From an uncultured Lachnospiraceae bacterium (GTDB lineage: Bacteria > Bacillota > Clostridia > Lachnospirales > Lachnospiraceae): DNA of 64,000 nucleotides. Below, piece by piece: positions 18,556 to 28,032 of the stretch. The translations under genes were made by a program, and so were the position numbers. The DNA is taken from NCBI GenBank assembly GCA_934418125.1, contig CAKRWT010000002.1, positions 62,001-126,000 on the forward strand, given 5' to 3'. A model generated the notes under the pieces. It was given only the letters and a program-made list of their open reading frames with translations. It was not told where the DNA came from and did no database searches. The number at the start of each line of letters is the position of its first letter. Positions within the stretch are counted from its first letter, which is position 1.

Positions 18556-19905
18556 ATGGATGGAATGTTATCACAAGATGAAATAAATGCATTGTTAAAT
18601 GGTATGGATACTTCAGGAGACGATGCAGATAACAGTACCACCGAATCAACGACATCGGAGACAAATTCAAATCCGAAACCAAAGGCAAAGGTAGATGAAT
18701 CACTTCTTTCTGATATTGAAAGAGATGCGATTGGCGAGGTCGCCAATATCAGCATGGGTTCTTCAGCAACTACCTTATATTCACTGGTAAACCGTAAAGT
18801 CAATATTACGACGCCGGTGGTAACGTTGGCAACTTGGGACAATGTCATAGTAGAATATGAGAGACCTTGTGTATTTATTCAGATTAAATACACACAGGGA
18901 CTGGATGGTTCCAATATTCTGGTGTTAAAAGAACATGATGTAAAGGTTATCACGGACCTGATGATGGGTGGTGATGGCAGCAATACGGATGGAGAGCTGG
19001 AGGAATTACACTTAAGCGCAATATCCGAGGCAATGAACCAGATGATGGGTTCTGCGGCAACGTCTCTTTCCACTATGCTTGGCAAGATGATAGATATCAG
19101 CCCCCCGGAGGCGAGCCTGGTAGATTTATCTGCTTTTGAGAGAGGCGGAGATATTGCATCTTTTCTGGAAGGCACTTTTGTAAAGATTGCGTTCCGAATG
19201 CAGATTGATGATTTGGTAGATTCCTCTATTATGCAGTTGTACCCAATTGAATTTGCAAAAGAATTGTGCAATACCTTTATTAATAATCAGTCCGGTGGAG
19301 CAGAATCAGAGCCGGCGCCACAGCCGACACCACAGGCACAGCCACAGTCTGCATCACAGCCACAGGCACAACAGTCTGGCTCTGCAGACATGAGCCAACA
19401 GATGGCACCACAGATGGATACTTCCCAGATGGGCATGAACCAGATGGGTATGAACCAGATGGGCATGGGACAGATGGGAATGCCACAGATGAACATGAAC
19501 CAGATGGGTATGGGGCAGATGGGAATGCCACAGATGAACATGAACCAGATGGGCATGGGACAGATGGGAATGCCACAGATGAACATGAACCAAATGGGCA
19601 TGCAACAGGCGATGAACATTCAGCCGGCACAATTCCAGAACTTTGCAAGTGATTTTAATCCAATGCAGAGCCAGGAAAACATCGGCTTAATAAAAGATGT
19701 CCCATTGGAAGTTACGGTGGAGCTTGGAAGGACTTCTAAGTCGATTGCTGAAATTCTGGATTTTGCACCGGGTACGATTATCGAACTGGATAAGATAGCT
19801 GGTGAACCGATAGATGTACTTGTAAATGGTAAATTTGTTGCAAAAGGCGAAGTAGTAGTTATCGAAGAAAGCTTTGGTGTTCGTGTAACGGAAATTATTA
19901 AGTAA
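18556..19905 (+). CDS. fliY: Flagellar motor switch phosphatase FliY with Met-rich repeats
   Basis: Combines a CheY-P phosphatase and the FliN C-ring subunit. Residues 1-17 (MLSQDEINALLNGM) copy the FliM-type CheY-binding peptide. The CheC-like domain covers about 45-240 with EVANISMGSSATTLY and AISEAMNQMMGSAATSL, both phosphatase sites present. A Gln/Pro-rich linker follows, then a Met-rich tandem repeat (residues 301-345, unit QMGMGQMGMPQMNMN). The C-terminal SpoA/FliN domain occupies about 370-449. At 449 residues it is longer than the roughly 380 of Bacillus because of the repeat linker. Confidence 0.95.
   Translation: MDGMLSQDEINALLNGMDTSGDDADNSTTESTTSETNSNPKPKAKVDESLLSDIERDAIGEVANISMGSSATTLYSLVNRKVNITTPVVTLATWDNVIVEYERPCVFIQIKYTQGLDGSNILVLKEHDVKVITDLMMGGDGSNTDGELEELHLSAISEAMNQMMGSAATSLSTMLGKMIDISPPEASLVDLSAFERGGDIASFLEGTFVKIAFRMQIDDLVDSSIMQLYPIEFAKELCNTFINNQSGGAESEPAPQPTPQAQPQSASQPQAQQSGSADMSQQMAPQMDTSQMGMNQMGMNQMGMGQMGMPQMNMNQMGMGQMGMPQMNMNQMGMGQMGMPQMNMNQMGMQQAMNIQPAQFQNFASDFNPMQSQENIGLIKDVPLEVTVELGRTSKSIAEILDFAPGTIIELDKIAGEPIDVLVNGKFVAKGEVVVIEESFGVRVTEIIK
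19426..19608 (+). repeat. 45-base tandem repeat within fliY
   Basis: Three full in-frame 45-base units occupy 19456-19500, 19501-19545 and 19546-19590. Units 1 and 3 are identical and unit 2 differs at two silent positions. Shorter 15-base subunits precede (19426-19455) and a degenerate partial copy follows (from 19591). Each unit encodes QMGMGQMGMPQMNMN. It is a coding minisatellite, not a CRISPR. Confidence 0.95.
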
Positions 19906-19925
19906 AGGATAATAGGAGAAAAGAA

Positions 19926-20288
19926 ATGGCTAAAAATATTTTGATATGTGATGATGCAGCATTCATGCGTATGATGATTAAAGATATCCTTACCAAAAAT
20001 GGATATAATGTAGCAGGCGAAGCAGAAAACGGAGCAAAAGCAGTAGAGAAGTATAATGAGTTGAAACCAGATTTGGTATTGATGGATATTACCATGCCAG
20101 AGATGGATGGTATCCAGGCTCTTAAGAAAATCAAAGAGGCTGACCCGGGGGCTATGGTAATTATGTGCTCTGCAATGGGACAGCAGGCGATGGTTATCGA
20201 ATCTATTCAGTCCGGGGCAAAGGACTTTATTGTAAAACCATTTCAGGCTGACCGTGTATTAGAAGCCGTAAAGAAGGTTGTGGGATAA
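19926..20288 (+). CDS. cheY: Chemotaxis response regulator CheY
   Basis: Single-domain receiver, 120 residues, phosphorylated by CheA and binding FliM/FliY. The acidic pair DD (CDDAAFMR), the phosphoacceptor Asp54 (LVLMDITMPEMDG), the Ser/Thr site (CSAMGQQ) and the Lys of IVKPF are all present. Good TAGGAG site. Encoded inside the motor-switch cluster, as in Bacillus. Its stop overlaps the fliO start by one base. Confidence 0.97.
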   Translation: MAKNILICDDAAFMRMMIKDILTKNGYNVAGEAENGAKAVEKYNELKPDLVLMDITMPEMDGIQALKKIKEADPGAMVIMCSAMGQQAMVIESIQSGAKDFIVKPFQADRVLEAVKKVVG

Positions 20289-20662
20289 TGCTTCTTACCG
20301 TATCAAGGGTGGATTCTTATGCACAACTTATGACGGTATTAGTCATTTTTCTGTTTGTACTGGCACTTACCTGGTTTGTAACAAGATGGATTGCAGGCTA
20401 TCAGAAGGGGAAGAGTACAAATACTAATATGGAGCTGTTAGAGAGCTTTAGACTGTCAAATAATAAATACATACAGATAGTCAGAATAGGAAACAAGTAT
20501 CTGGCATTGGCAGTCTGCAAAGACACAGTTACCATGCTGACAGAGATACCGGAAGAAGAGTTAAAGCTTTCGGAAGGTACTTCTATGGCCGGGTTTAAGG
20601 ATATCTTAAATCGGGTTCAAAAGAAAAATTTTCTGGAAAAAGAAGATGGGCGAGACGAATGA
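20288..20662 (+). CDS. fliO: Flagellar export protein FliO (FliZ)
   Basis: Membrane chaperone needed to assemble the FliP ring. One N-terminal membrane helix spans residues 13-35 (QLMTVLVIFLFVLALTWFV), followed by a small cytoplasmic beta domain with the FliO pattern MELLESFRLSNNKYIQIVRI. It has 124 residues. Start overlaps cheY (TAATG) and end overlaps fliP (ATGA), so translation is coupled. Confidence 0.9.
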   Translation: MLLTVSRVDSYAQLMTVLVIFLFVLALTWFVTRWIAGYQKGKSTNTNMELLESFRLSNNKYIQIVRIGNKYLALAVCKDTVTMLTEIPEEELKLSEGTSMAGFKDILNRVQKKNFLEKEDGRDE

Positions 20663-21543
20663 AAAAATATTTTTCCGGACATCATTTAGCGAAAGTGATA
20701 TGCCTGCTATTCATGGCAGGCATATTGTGTATCAGTCAGAAGACAATGGTATATGCGTCTACGGACACTCCTTACAGGGAGTCTAATCTCACAGGAACCA
20801 GTGATGAGAGGACGAATATTGAAGAACCGGGTACTTCTGAGAATGCCGATGATTTAGCAGAATTGAATATAGCCAATACGGTGACGGTTACATACAACGA
20901 TGGTAATGGTAGTGTGAATGGTGCTTTACGGATTCTCGTTATCCTTACTTTGATTGCTGTTGCACCGTCATTGATTATTATGCTAACCTCTTTTACCAGA
21001 ATTATCATTGTTCTGCATTTTACGAGGGCAGCATTAAACACACAGACCGCGCCACCTAACACAGTTTTGATAGGAATCGCGCTCTTTTTAACGTTTTTTA
21101 TTATGCAGCCTACGCTGACTACCATTTATACGGAGGCGGTAGTTCCCTATGAAGCAGGAGAACTGGAGCAGGAGGAAGCATTACAGAAGGCGGCTATTCC
21201 GATTCGGGAGTTTATGTACAGACAGACTCAGAAGAAGGATGTGAATCTGTTTATGGAGATTAACCGGACACAATGGAATGGGGAATTGGATGAAATTCCG
21301 ATGAGCGTTCTGGTGCCAAGCTTTATTATCAGTGAGCTCCGTACTGCATTTATTATAGGGTTTATGATTTATATTCCGTTTATTGTTATTGATATGGTCG
21401 TGGCTTCGACTCTGATGAGTATGGGTATGATGATGCTGCCGCCGACGACGATTTCCATGCCGTTTAAGATATTATTATTTGTTCTGGCAGATGGATGGTA
21501 TCTTATTATAAAGAACCTGGTGGAAAGCTTCTATATATATTAG
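20659..21543 (+). CDS. fliP: Flagellar export gate protein FliP
   Basis: Core of the FliP5-FliQ4-FliR1 export gate. A cleavable-type signal peptide (residues 1-30, ending near VYA) and an extracytoplasmic stretch precede four membrane helices. The FliP signatures APSLIIMLTSFTRIIIVL and the C-terminal GMMMLPPTTISMPFKILLF are intact. At 294 residues it is somewhat long owing to the N-terminal part. It overlaps fliO by four bases. Confidence 0.96.
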   Translation: MKKYFSGHHLAKVICLLFMAGILCISQKTMVYASTDTPYRESNLTGTSDERTNIEEPGTSENADDLAELNIANTVTVTYNDGNGSVNGALRILVILTLIAVAPSLIIMLTSFTRIIIVLHFTRAALNTQTAPPNTVLIGIALFLTFFIMQPTLTTIYTEAVVPYEAGELEQEEALQKAAIPIREFMYRQTQKKDVNLFMEINRTQWNGELDEIPMSVLVPSFIISELRTAFIIGFMIYIPFIVIDMVVASTLMSMGMMMLPPTTISMPFKILLFVLADGWYLIIKNLVESFYIY

Positions 21544-21602
21544 CAGCTGATTAGCAAATACTATAGAAGAAAGCTGCCTGCAAAACGAAGGGAAGTGGTT
21601 AG

Positions 21603-21872
21603 ATGACAATAGATGACGTGAGTGCAATCGTAAGCAATGCTTTATATGTAATCATTAAGTGTTCCGCACCACTATTATTAGTATCCTTGTGCGTGGGTCT
21701 TATTGTCAGTATTTTCCAGACAGTTACTTCCATCCAGGAACAGACACTTACTTTTGTACCGAAAATATTAGCCATATTTGTGACTCTGATTCTGATAGGT
21801 CATTGGGTTATGAATAATATGGTGGAGTATATGGTAAATCTGTGGTCCAATTTCAGTCTTTATATCAGATAG
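21603..21872 (+). CDS. fliQ: Flagellar export gate protein FliQ
   Basis: Small two-helix membrane protein (89 residues) of the export gate. The conserved segment LIVSIFQTVTSIQEQTLTF between the helices is intact. GGGAAG lies upstream of the ATG. It sits between fliP and fliR. Confidence 0.96.
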   Translation: MTIDDVSAIVSNALYVIIKCSAPLLLVSLCVGLIVSIFQTVTSIQEQTLTFVPKILAIFVTLILIGHWVMNNMVEYMVNLWSNFSLYIR

Positions 21873-21884
21873 GAGTTGGAACGC

Positions 21885-22664
21885 ATGATAGATATAACTT
21901 TCAGTTATGCAGATTTAGAGTATTTTCTGCTGATTTTAGTAAGAATTACCTGTTTTATCTATATAGCACCTTTTTTCAGTATGAGTAATACGCCTGCCAG
22001 GGTAAAACTTGGGTTCAGTGTTTTCCTTGCCTATCTGATGTTTTTGTCTATGGACAGAACAGAGGTGGTGTATAGTACCTTGTTAGGATATGCAGTGATT
22101 GTATTGAAGGAAGCCCTTACCGGATTCCTTATCGGCTGGGGGGCGCAGCTATGTATGGCGGTGACCAGCTTCGCAGGAAGTATAGCCGATATGGAAATCG
22201 GACTTTCCATGGTGTCACTGCTCGACCCGGCAACGAAGGAACAGTCAACGTTTACCGGCGTGCTGTATCAGTATGCATTTACTCTGATTATGATTATATC
22301 GGGAATGCATCGGTATCTGCTTCAGGCATTGATAGATACATTTACGTTGATTCCTATCAATGGGGCAGTTATTCGCCCGGAAGCATTGTTGGATTCCGTT
22401 ATTATGTTTCTGGGAGACTATATTATCATTGGCTTCCGGATTATTTTGCCGATTTTCTGTGCCATGCTTCTTTTAAACTGTGTGCTTGGTGTACTTGCCA
22501 AGGTAGCACCGCAGATGAATATGTTTGCGGTAGGTATGCAGTTAAAGGTACTGGTAGGACTGGTAATGTTATTTCTGACAGTAAGAATGTTGCCCAGTGC
22601 AGCAGATTTTGTGTTTACAGAGATGAAACGTATGATAGTATCGTTTGTGGAGGGAATGATGTGA
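21885..22664 (+). CDS. fliR: Flagellar export gate protein FliR
   Basis: Polytopic export-gate protein. The ATG at 21885 is 9 bases after AGGAG (21871-21875) and is preferred over TTG 21876, which abuts that site; this gives 259 residues. Several hydrophobic helices and the family segment LIGWGAQLCMAVTSFAGSI are visible. The stop overlaps the flhB GTG start by four bases, as usual for coupled export genes. Confidence 0.95.
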   Translation: MIDITFSYADLEYFLLILVRITCFIYIAPFFSMSNTPARVKLGFSVFLAYLMFLSMDRTEVVYSTLLGYAVIVLKEALTGFLIGWGAQLCMAVTSFAGSIADMEIGLSMVSLLDPATKEQSTFTGVLYQYAFTLIMIISGMHRYLLQALIDTFTLIPINGAVIRPEALLDSVIMFLGDYIIIGFRIILPIFCAMLLLNCVLGVLAKVAPQMNMFAVGMQLKVLVGLVMLFLTVRMLPSAADFVFTEMKRMIVSFVEGMM

Positions 22665-23773
22665 TTCTTTCATATAACCTTCAGTTCTTTGCCAAGGATG
22701 GACCTGGTGGAGAGAAAACAGAGGAACCTACTTCCAAGAAATTGGAGGATGCAAGAAAAGAAGGTCAGGTTGCCAAGAGTAAGGAGCTGACCAGTGCGTT
22801 TGAACTTCTGGCGGTGTTTCTGCTATTGTATTTCTGGGCCCGATATATGGGCGATTACTTTGTTGCTAGTATGGAGTATATTTTTGGAATGATTCCGGAA
22901 ATGGTTAAACTGTATGACGGAAACATTCAGGACCAGACCATGAGCAGCCTGTTTATCAACAGTCTGGCAAGGGTTTTGCTCATTATGGCACCATTTCTGT
23001 TGGTCGGTATGTTGATTGCTTTTGTGACCGACTTTGTGCAGGTTAAATGGAAGGTTACCACGAAACCATTGCAGCCAAAGTTCAATAAATTAAGTCCCAT
23101 CAGTGGGTTTAAGAGAATTTTTTCAGTCAATTCTCTTGCGGAGTTAGTAAAATCCATTGCCAAAATCGCGCTGATTAGTTATGTGGTATACGCATATCTT
23201 CGGGATAATATGCCATCTATTTATGATTTGTACGGAATTTCCTTAAATCAGGGAATTTTGCTGATTGGAAAATTTGTCATCAATCTGGGTATCCGGATTT
23301 CACTCTTTTACATGATTATAGCAATTCTGGACTGGATTTATCAGAAACGGAAATTTAAGAAAGATATGATGATGACGAAGCAGGAAGTCAAAGATGAATT
23401 TAAAAACCAGGAAGGTGACCCGCAGATTAAAGGAAAACAGCGTCAGAGGATGCAGGAGGCTTCCCGCAGACGTATGATGCAGCAGCTGCCGGAAGCAGAT
23501 GTGGTTATTACCAACCCGACTCATTTTGCAGTGGCTATCAAGTATGACCCGGAGCAGTATGATGCTCCTTATGTGGTAGCGAAAGGTGCTGATTATCTGG
23601 CACAGAAGATAAAAGAGATTGCCAGAGAAAATAAAGTAGAAATTGTTGAGAATAAACCACTTGCCAGAATGTTGTATGCCAACGTGGATGTAGGTGCACT
23701 GGTTCCACCGGAATTGTACCAGGCGGTAGCAGAGGTGCTGGCTTTTGTATATCATTTACAGGGCAAGGTTTAA
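22661..23773 (+). CDS. flhB: Flagellar export switch protein FlhB
   Basis: Export-gate protein whose self-cleavage switches substrate class. The reading frame stays open far upstream inside fliR, but homology begins at ILSYNLQFFAKDGPGGEKTE. The GTG at 22661, after GGAGGG (22649) and overlapping the fliR stop, is therefore the start (370 residues). Four membrane helices lie between residues 30 and 210. The cleavage motif NPTH begins at Asn285, followed by the conserved C-terminal domain. Confidence 0.96.
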   Translation: MILSYNLQFFAKDGPGGEKTEEPTSKKLEDARKEGQVAKSKELTSAFELLAVFLLLYFWARYMGDYFVASMEYIFGMIPEMVKLYDGNIQDQTMSSLFINSLARVLLIMAPFLLVGMLIAFVTDFVQVKWKVTTKPLQPKFNKLSPISGFKRIFSVNSLAELVKSIAKIALISYVVYAYLRDNMPSIYDLYGISLNQGILLIGKFVINLGIRISLFYMIIAILDWIYQKRKFKKDMMMTKQEVKDEFKNQEGDPQIKGKQRQRMQEASRRRMMQQLPEADVVITNPTHFAVAIKYDPEQYDAPYVVAKGADYLAQKIKEIARENKVEIVENKPLARMLYANVDVGALVPPELYQAVAEVLAFVYHLQGKV

Positions 23774-23868
23774 CAGGCTCCTGAAAAGAATTATGATTCA
23801 TAACGGCTGTTATTCGTAAGGGAGAAGTATAGAACAGGAAAATAAGACGGAAAGGAGAAAGCACATTC

Positions 23869-25911
23869 ATGGGAAAGCTGAAAAAAGCGGATGTAGGGGT
23901 AGCAGCATACGTTCTTGCAGCATTTATCATGCTGATTGTACCGATTTCATCCGGGCTTCTGGATGTATTGCTGGCATGTAATATTGCGGTGGCATTTACG
24001 ATTATGTTTGGCTGTATGTTTGCCAATGAAGTGCTGAATATGTCTTACTATCCAACGATTCTGCTGTTTACCACCATTTTCAGAATTGCGCTGAACGTCT
24101 CTTCTACCAGATTGATTCTGACAACCGGTGACCCTGGTAACGTAGTTGCTACTTTTGGTCAGTATGTAGGCGGCGGCGATTTGGTTATCGGTGTTATCGT
24201 TTTTATCATTCTGATTATCGTACAGTTTATGATTATCAACAAAGGTTCTGAGCGTGTGGCTGAAGTAACTGCCAGATTTACACTGGATGCGATGCCAGGT
24301 AAGCAGATGGCGATTGATGCTGATTTAAATACTGGTGCCATTACCGATGCGGAAGCTAAGAAACGAAGAGATAAAATTCAGGAGGAGGCAAGCTTTTTCG
24401 GCTCTATGGATGGTGCGGTTAAGTACGTTAAAGGAGATGCTGCCGCAGGTCTGATTATCACAGCAGTCAATATTGTAGGCGGTATTGCCATGGGTGTCTT
24501 ACGGCAGAATATGGAAATGGCAGATGCCTTGAATAAATATACGATTCTGACGATTGGTGATGGTCTGGTAAGCCAGATTCCTTCTCTGCTAATCTCTCTT
24601 TCCACTGGTATTCTGGTTACCAAGGGTTCCAAGGATGCTGATTTTGGTACGGTGCTAATCAGTCAGCTTTTCGGAACACCGAAGGTACTGTATCTGGTTG
24701 GTACGGTAATTGCCATGCTTGGTATTATTACCCCATTAAATACGATAATTTTCGTCGCCCTGGGCCTTATCTTTATTATTGTTGGAAGAGTCATGGCAGG
24801 AACCATTGAAACAGCCGAGATAGAGCACGAAGCAGACGAAGAGGAAGCTGCGGCAGAAGAAATCAGACAGCCGGAGAATGTTACCAGTCTGTTGCAGGTA
24901 GACCCTATCGAGTTAGAGTTTGGATATGGTATTATTCCATTAGCGGATGTCAACCAGGGTGGCGACCTGTTAGACCGTGTGGTAATGATTCGTAGACAGA
25001 TTGCACTGGAGCTGGGTACGGTAGTACCAATTATCCGTTTAAGAGATAATATCCAGTTGAATCCAAACCAATATATTATTAAAATAAAAGGGGTACAGGT
25101 TAGTGAAGGGGAAATCCTGTTTGACCATTATATGGCGATGAACCCAGGTTATGTAGAAGAAGAGATTACCGGTATTCCTACTTTTGAACCATCTTTCCAT
25201 CTGCCGGCTATCTGGATTACCGAAGGGCAGAGAGAACGTGCAGAGAGTATGGGATATACGGTAGTAGACCCACCATCTATCATAGCGACCCATCTGACGG
25301 AAATCATCAGACAGTACATAGCAGAGCTGTTGACCAGACAGGATGTGCAGAATCTGGTCAATAACCTGAAGGAATCCAATCCATCGCTCATTGAGGAACT
25401 GGTACCGAAGCTGTTGGGGCTGGGTGAGATTCAGAAGGTATTACAGAATCTGTTACGGGAAGGTATTTCCATCAGAGATTTACTGACTATTTTCGAAACG
25501 CTGGCAGATTATGCGCCAACGACAAGAGATACCGATATTTTAACAGAGTATGCAAGGCAGAGTCTGAAGAGAGCCATTTCCAACAAGTTTTTCCCTGCTA
25601 ATGAGACCTCCAGTGTAGTAACCCTGGACCCTAAGATTGAGCAGGAAATTATGGCAAGCGTGAAACAGACGGAGCAGGGTGCTTACCTGACCCTTGACCC
25701 GGCAAGAACCAAGGCAATTATGGATTCCACAGGGGCAGAGATTAAGAAACTGGAGAATCTGGGCAAGATGCCGATTATCATCACATCGCCCATTGTACGT
25801 GTGTACTTTAAGAAGCTGACAGAGGATTACTATAAGGATTTAGTCGTGATATCATATAATGAAATAGAGTCAAATATTGAATTACAATCCGTAGGAATGG
25901 TGACAGCATAA
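23869..25911 (+). CDS. flhA: Flagellar export gate protein FlhA
   Basis: Largest export-gate component, forming a nonamer that docks substrates and chaperones. The N-terminal half has about eight membrane helices and the conserved segment FTLDAMPGKQMAIDADLNTG (FHIPEP family). The C-terminal cytoplasmic domain starts near residue 340. Length 680 is normal. The stop overlaps the flhF start (TAATG). Confidence 0.97.
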   Translation: MGKLKKADVGVAAYVLAAFIMLIVPISSGLLDVLLACNIAVAFTIMFGCMFANEVLNMSYYPTILLFTTIFRIALNVSSTRLILTTGDPGNVVATFGQYVGGGDLVIGVIVFIILIIVQFMIINKGSERVAEVTARFTLDAMPGKQMAIDADLNTGAITDAEAKKRRDKIQEEASFFGSMDGAVKYVKGDAAAGLIITAVNIVGGIAMGVLRQNMEMADALNKYTILTIGDGLVSQIPSLLISLSTGILVTKGSKDADFGTVLISQLFGTPKVLYLVGTVIAMLGIITPLNTIIFVALGLIFIIVGRVMAGTIETAEIEHEADEEEAAAEEIRQPENVTSLLQVDPIELEFGYGIIPLADVNQGGDLLDRVVMIRRQIALELGTVVPIIRLRDNIQLNPNQYIIKIKGVQVSEGEILFDHYMAMNPGYVEEEITGIPTFEPSFHLPAIWITEGQRERAESMGYTVVDPPSIIATHLTEIIRQYIAELLTRQDVQNLVNNLKESNPSLIEELVPKLLGLGEIQKVLQNLLREGISIRDLLTIFETLADYAPTTRDTDILTEYARQSLKRAISNKFFPANETSSVVTLDPKIEQEIMASVKQTEQGAYLTLDPARTKAIMDSTGAEIKKLENLGKMPIIITSPIVRVYFKKLTEDYYKDLVVISYNEIESNIELQSVGMVTA

Positions 25912-27119
25912 TGATAATTAAAAAATTTACAGCAAAAACAGAAAATGATGCAGTGAACAATGCGAAGAAGGAACTGGGCGACGGTGTTGTTGTCATGAAC
26001 GTGAAAAAAATCAAACCAAAAGGATTTTTTGCGCTGCTCAGACCACAGCTTACGGAAGTAACGGTTGCCTTGGAAGAGGAAAGTGAGAAATATACTTCTG
26101 CAGTTTCTGCGATTAATCAGGTAATTGCTTCCAGTCAGAACAAGGCACTTCAGAACGAGATGCCGGACAGAAGCGTGACAGCTCTGAAACAGGAAGCAGA
26201 AGAGAAAAAAGAAAGCAGTGCTATCGAAGAAAAACTGGATAGTTTACAGTCGTTGTTAGCACAGCAGTTAAAGAAGCCGGAGGAAGAACCGGAAAAAGAG
26301 GAAGAACCGGCAGAAGAGACGGAAACAGAGAAGTTTATGAAACTGTTACATACCACCATGCTGGAGAATGAGGTGGATGAGCAGTATGCCAAAGAAATAA
26401 TGGATGAAATTGCGCAGGTCAATAAGCCTGGCATTCCGTTTGATTATGCACTGGCTAATATTTATCAGAAGATGATACTGAAATTTGGCAAACCGAGCAG
26501 TGTTACACCGGCACAGAAAGGCCCTAAGGTTGTATTTTTTATTGGACCTACCGGCGTGGGAAAGACCACGACCATTGCTAAGATAGCCTCTCATTTCTGT
26601 GTGGATGAGAAGAAGAAGGTAGCCCTTCTGACAGCAGATACTTACCGGATTGCGGCAGCGGAGCAACTTCGTACCTATGCCAATATCCTGGAAGTACCAT
26701 TCCGGATTATTTATGGCGAGGAAGACCTGATAAGCTGTCTGGAGGAATTTTCAGAGTACGATTATATTCTTATCGATACGACAGGACATTCCCATCAGAA
26801 TGATGTACAGAAAGACAATATGTGCAAGCTGATACATTCTATTGATGAGAAGGCAGAGAAAGAGATTTATCTGGTGCTGAGTGCAACAACTAAATACAAG
26901 GATTTAATCAGTATAGCCGATTCTTATGAGGATATTGCAGACTATAAACTGATATTTACCAAACTGGATGAGACAACAACCTTGGGAAGTCTGTTTAATA
27001 TGAAGCTTTATACAGGTGCTTCGTTATCCTATGTTACTTGTGGACAGAATGTACCCGATGACATTGGAGAATTTAATCCACAGAAGATAGTGAAGAGATT
27101 ACTCGGCGGTAAAAACTAA
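25911..27119 (+). CDS. flhF: SRP-family GTPase FlhF
   Basis: GTPase controlling where and how many flagella are built. The basic N-terminus (MIIKKFTAKTENDAVNNAKK) and acidic linker precede the NG GTPase domain from about residue 150. P-loop FIGPTGVGKTTTIAKIA, TADTYRIAAAEQLRTYA and the G4-type TKLDETTTLG motifs are present. Length 402. It overlaps flhA by one base and precedes its activator flhG. Confidence 0.96.
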   Translation: MIIKKFTAKTENDAVNNAKKELGDGVVVMNVKKIKPKGFFALLRPQLTEVTVALEEESEKYTSAVSAINQVIASSQNKALQNEMPDRSVTALKQEAEEKKESSAIEEKLDSLQSLLAQQLKKPEEEPEKEEEPAEETETEKFMKLLHTTMLENEVDEQYAKEIMDEIAQVNKPGIPFDYALANIYQKMILKFGKPSSVTPAQKGPKVVFFIGPTGVGKTTTIAKIASHFCVDEKKKVALLTADTYRIAAAEQLRTYANILEVPFRIIYGEEDLISCLEEFSEYDYILIDTTGHSHQNDVQKDNMCKLIHSIDEKAEKEIYLVLSATTKYKDLISIADSYEDIADYKLIFTKLDETTTLGSLFNMKLYTGASLSYVTCGQNVPDDIGEFNPQKIVKRLLGGKN

Positions 27120-27131
27120 GGAGGAAGCCTA

Positions 27132-28010
27132 ATGGACCAGGCTGAACAGTTAAGAAATATTATAAAGGCAGGCAGCCAGCCCAACCCTAAACCATTGGCA
27201 CGGGTAATTACCGTTACCAGCGGAAAGGGAGGAGTAGGAAAGTCTAACACATCCATCAATCTGGCTGTACAGTTCCGAAAGATGGGACAGCGGGTCATTA
27301 TTCTGGATGCGGATTTCGGTCTTGCTAATATTGAGATTATGTTTGGGGCAGTACCCAAATATAATCTGTGTGATTTAATCTATCAAGGAAAAAGTATCCA
27401 GGACATTATTACCTGGGGACCGATGGAGATTGGATTTATCTCAGGAGGTTCCGGCATTGCAGGAATGGCCAATCTCAGTAAAGATTATTTGAATTATATT
27501 ATCCGGAATCTGGAAAAATTAGATTCCATGACAGATATTATTATAGTAGATACCGGAGCAGGCATATCAGATGCCGTGCTGGAATTTCTGGTAGCAAGTG
27601 GAGAGATTCTGTTAGTTACCACACCGGAGCCCACTTCTATTACCGATTCCTATTCTCTGATTAAGGCATTAAACCGGCATCCGGGATTTTCCAGGGAAAC
27701 TTCACAGATAAAGGTAATTGCCAATAAGGTTACAAAGGAAGATGAGGGAGAGTTGCTGTTTCTAAAATTGCAGACAGTGGTAACAAAGTATCTGAAACTG
27801 CCCATTACCTATCTGGGAATGGTACCGCAGGATGACCATCTGGCGAAAGCTGTGATGCAGCAGATGCCGGTTTCTATTGATGATCCTAAGTGTAAATCTG
27901 CAGTGGCTTATGAAATACTGGCGGCGAAACTGATGCACAAAGAATTGAATCAAAATGTGACAAAGCGTGGTATGGCGGCGTTCTTTTCCCATATCATTTC
28001 AAAACGATAA
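27132..28010 (+). CDS. flhG: MinD-like flagellar number regulator FlhG (YlxH)
   Basis: Deviant-Walker-A ATPase that stimulates FlhF GTPase and limits flagellar number. The KGGVGKSNTSINLAVQF motif lies near residue 35. A short Gln-containing N-terminus (MDQAEQLRNIIKAG) corresponds to the FlhF-activating region, and the C-terminal amphipathic helix fits membrane targeting. It has 292 residues with a perfect AAGGAGG site. Confidence 0.95.
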   Translation: MDQAEQLRNIIKAGSQPNPKPLARVITVTSGKGGVGKSNTSINLAVQFRKMGQRVIILDADFGLANIEIMFGAVPKYNLCDLIYQGKSIQDIITWGPMEIGFISGGSGIAGMANLSKDYLNYIIRNLEKLDSMTDIIIVDTGAGISDAVLEFLVASGEILLVTTPEPTSITDSYSLIKALNRHPGFSRETSQIKVIANKVTKEDEGELLFLKLQTVVTKYLKLPITYLGMVPQDDHLAKAVMQQMPVSIDDPKCKSAVAYEILAAKLMHKELNQNVTKRGMAAFFSHIISKR

Positions 28011-28032
28011 AACAGTAGATAGGAGATAGAAG

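Noticed and set aside
19426..19608. Possible CRISPR array
   Set aside because: The repeats are contiguous 45-base coding units without unique spacers and stay in the fliY frame.
22151..22660. 170-codon upstream extension of flhB
   Set aside because: It lies within fliR in another frame and its translation shows no homology; FlhB similarity begins at GTG 22661.
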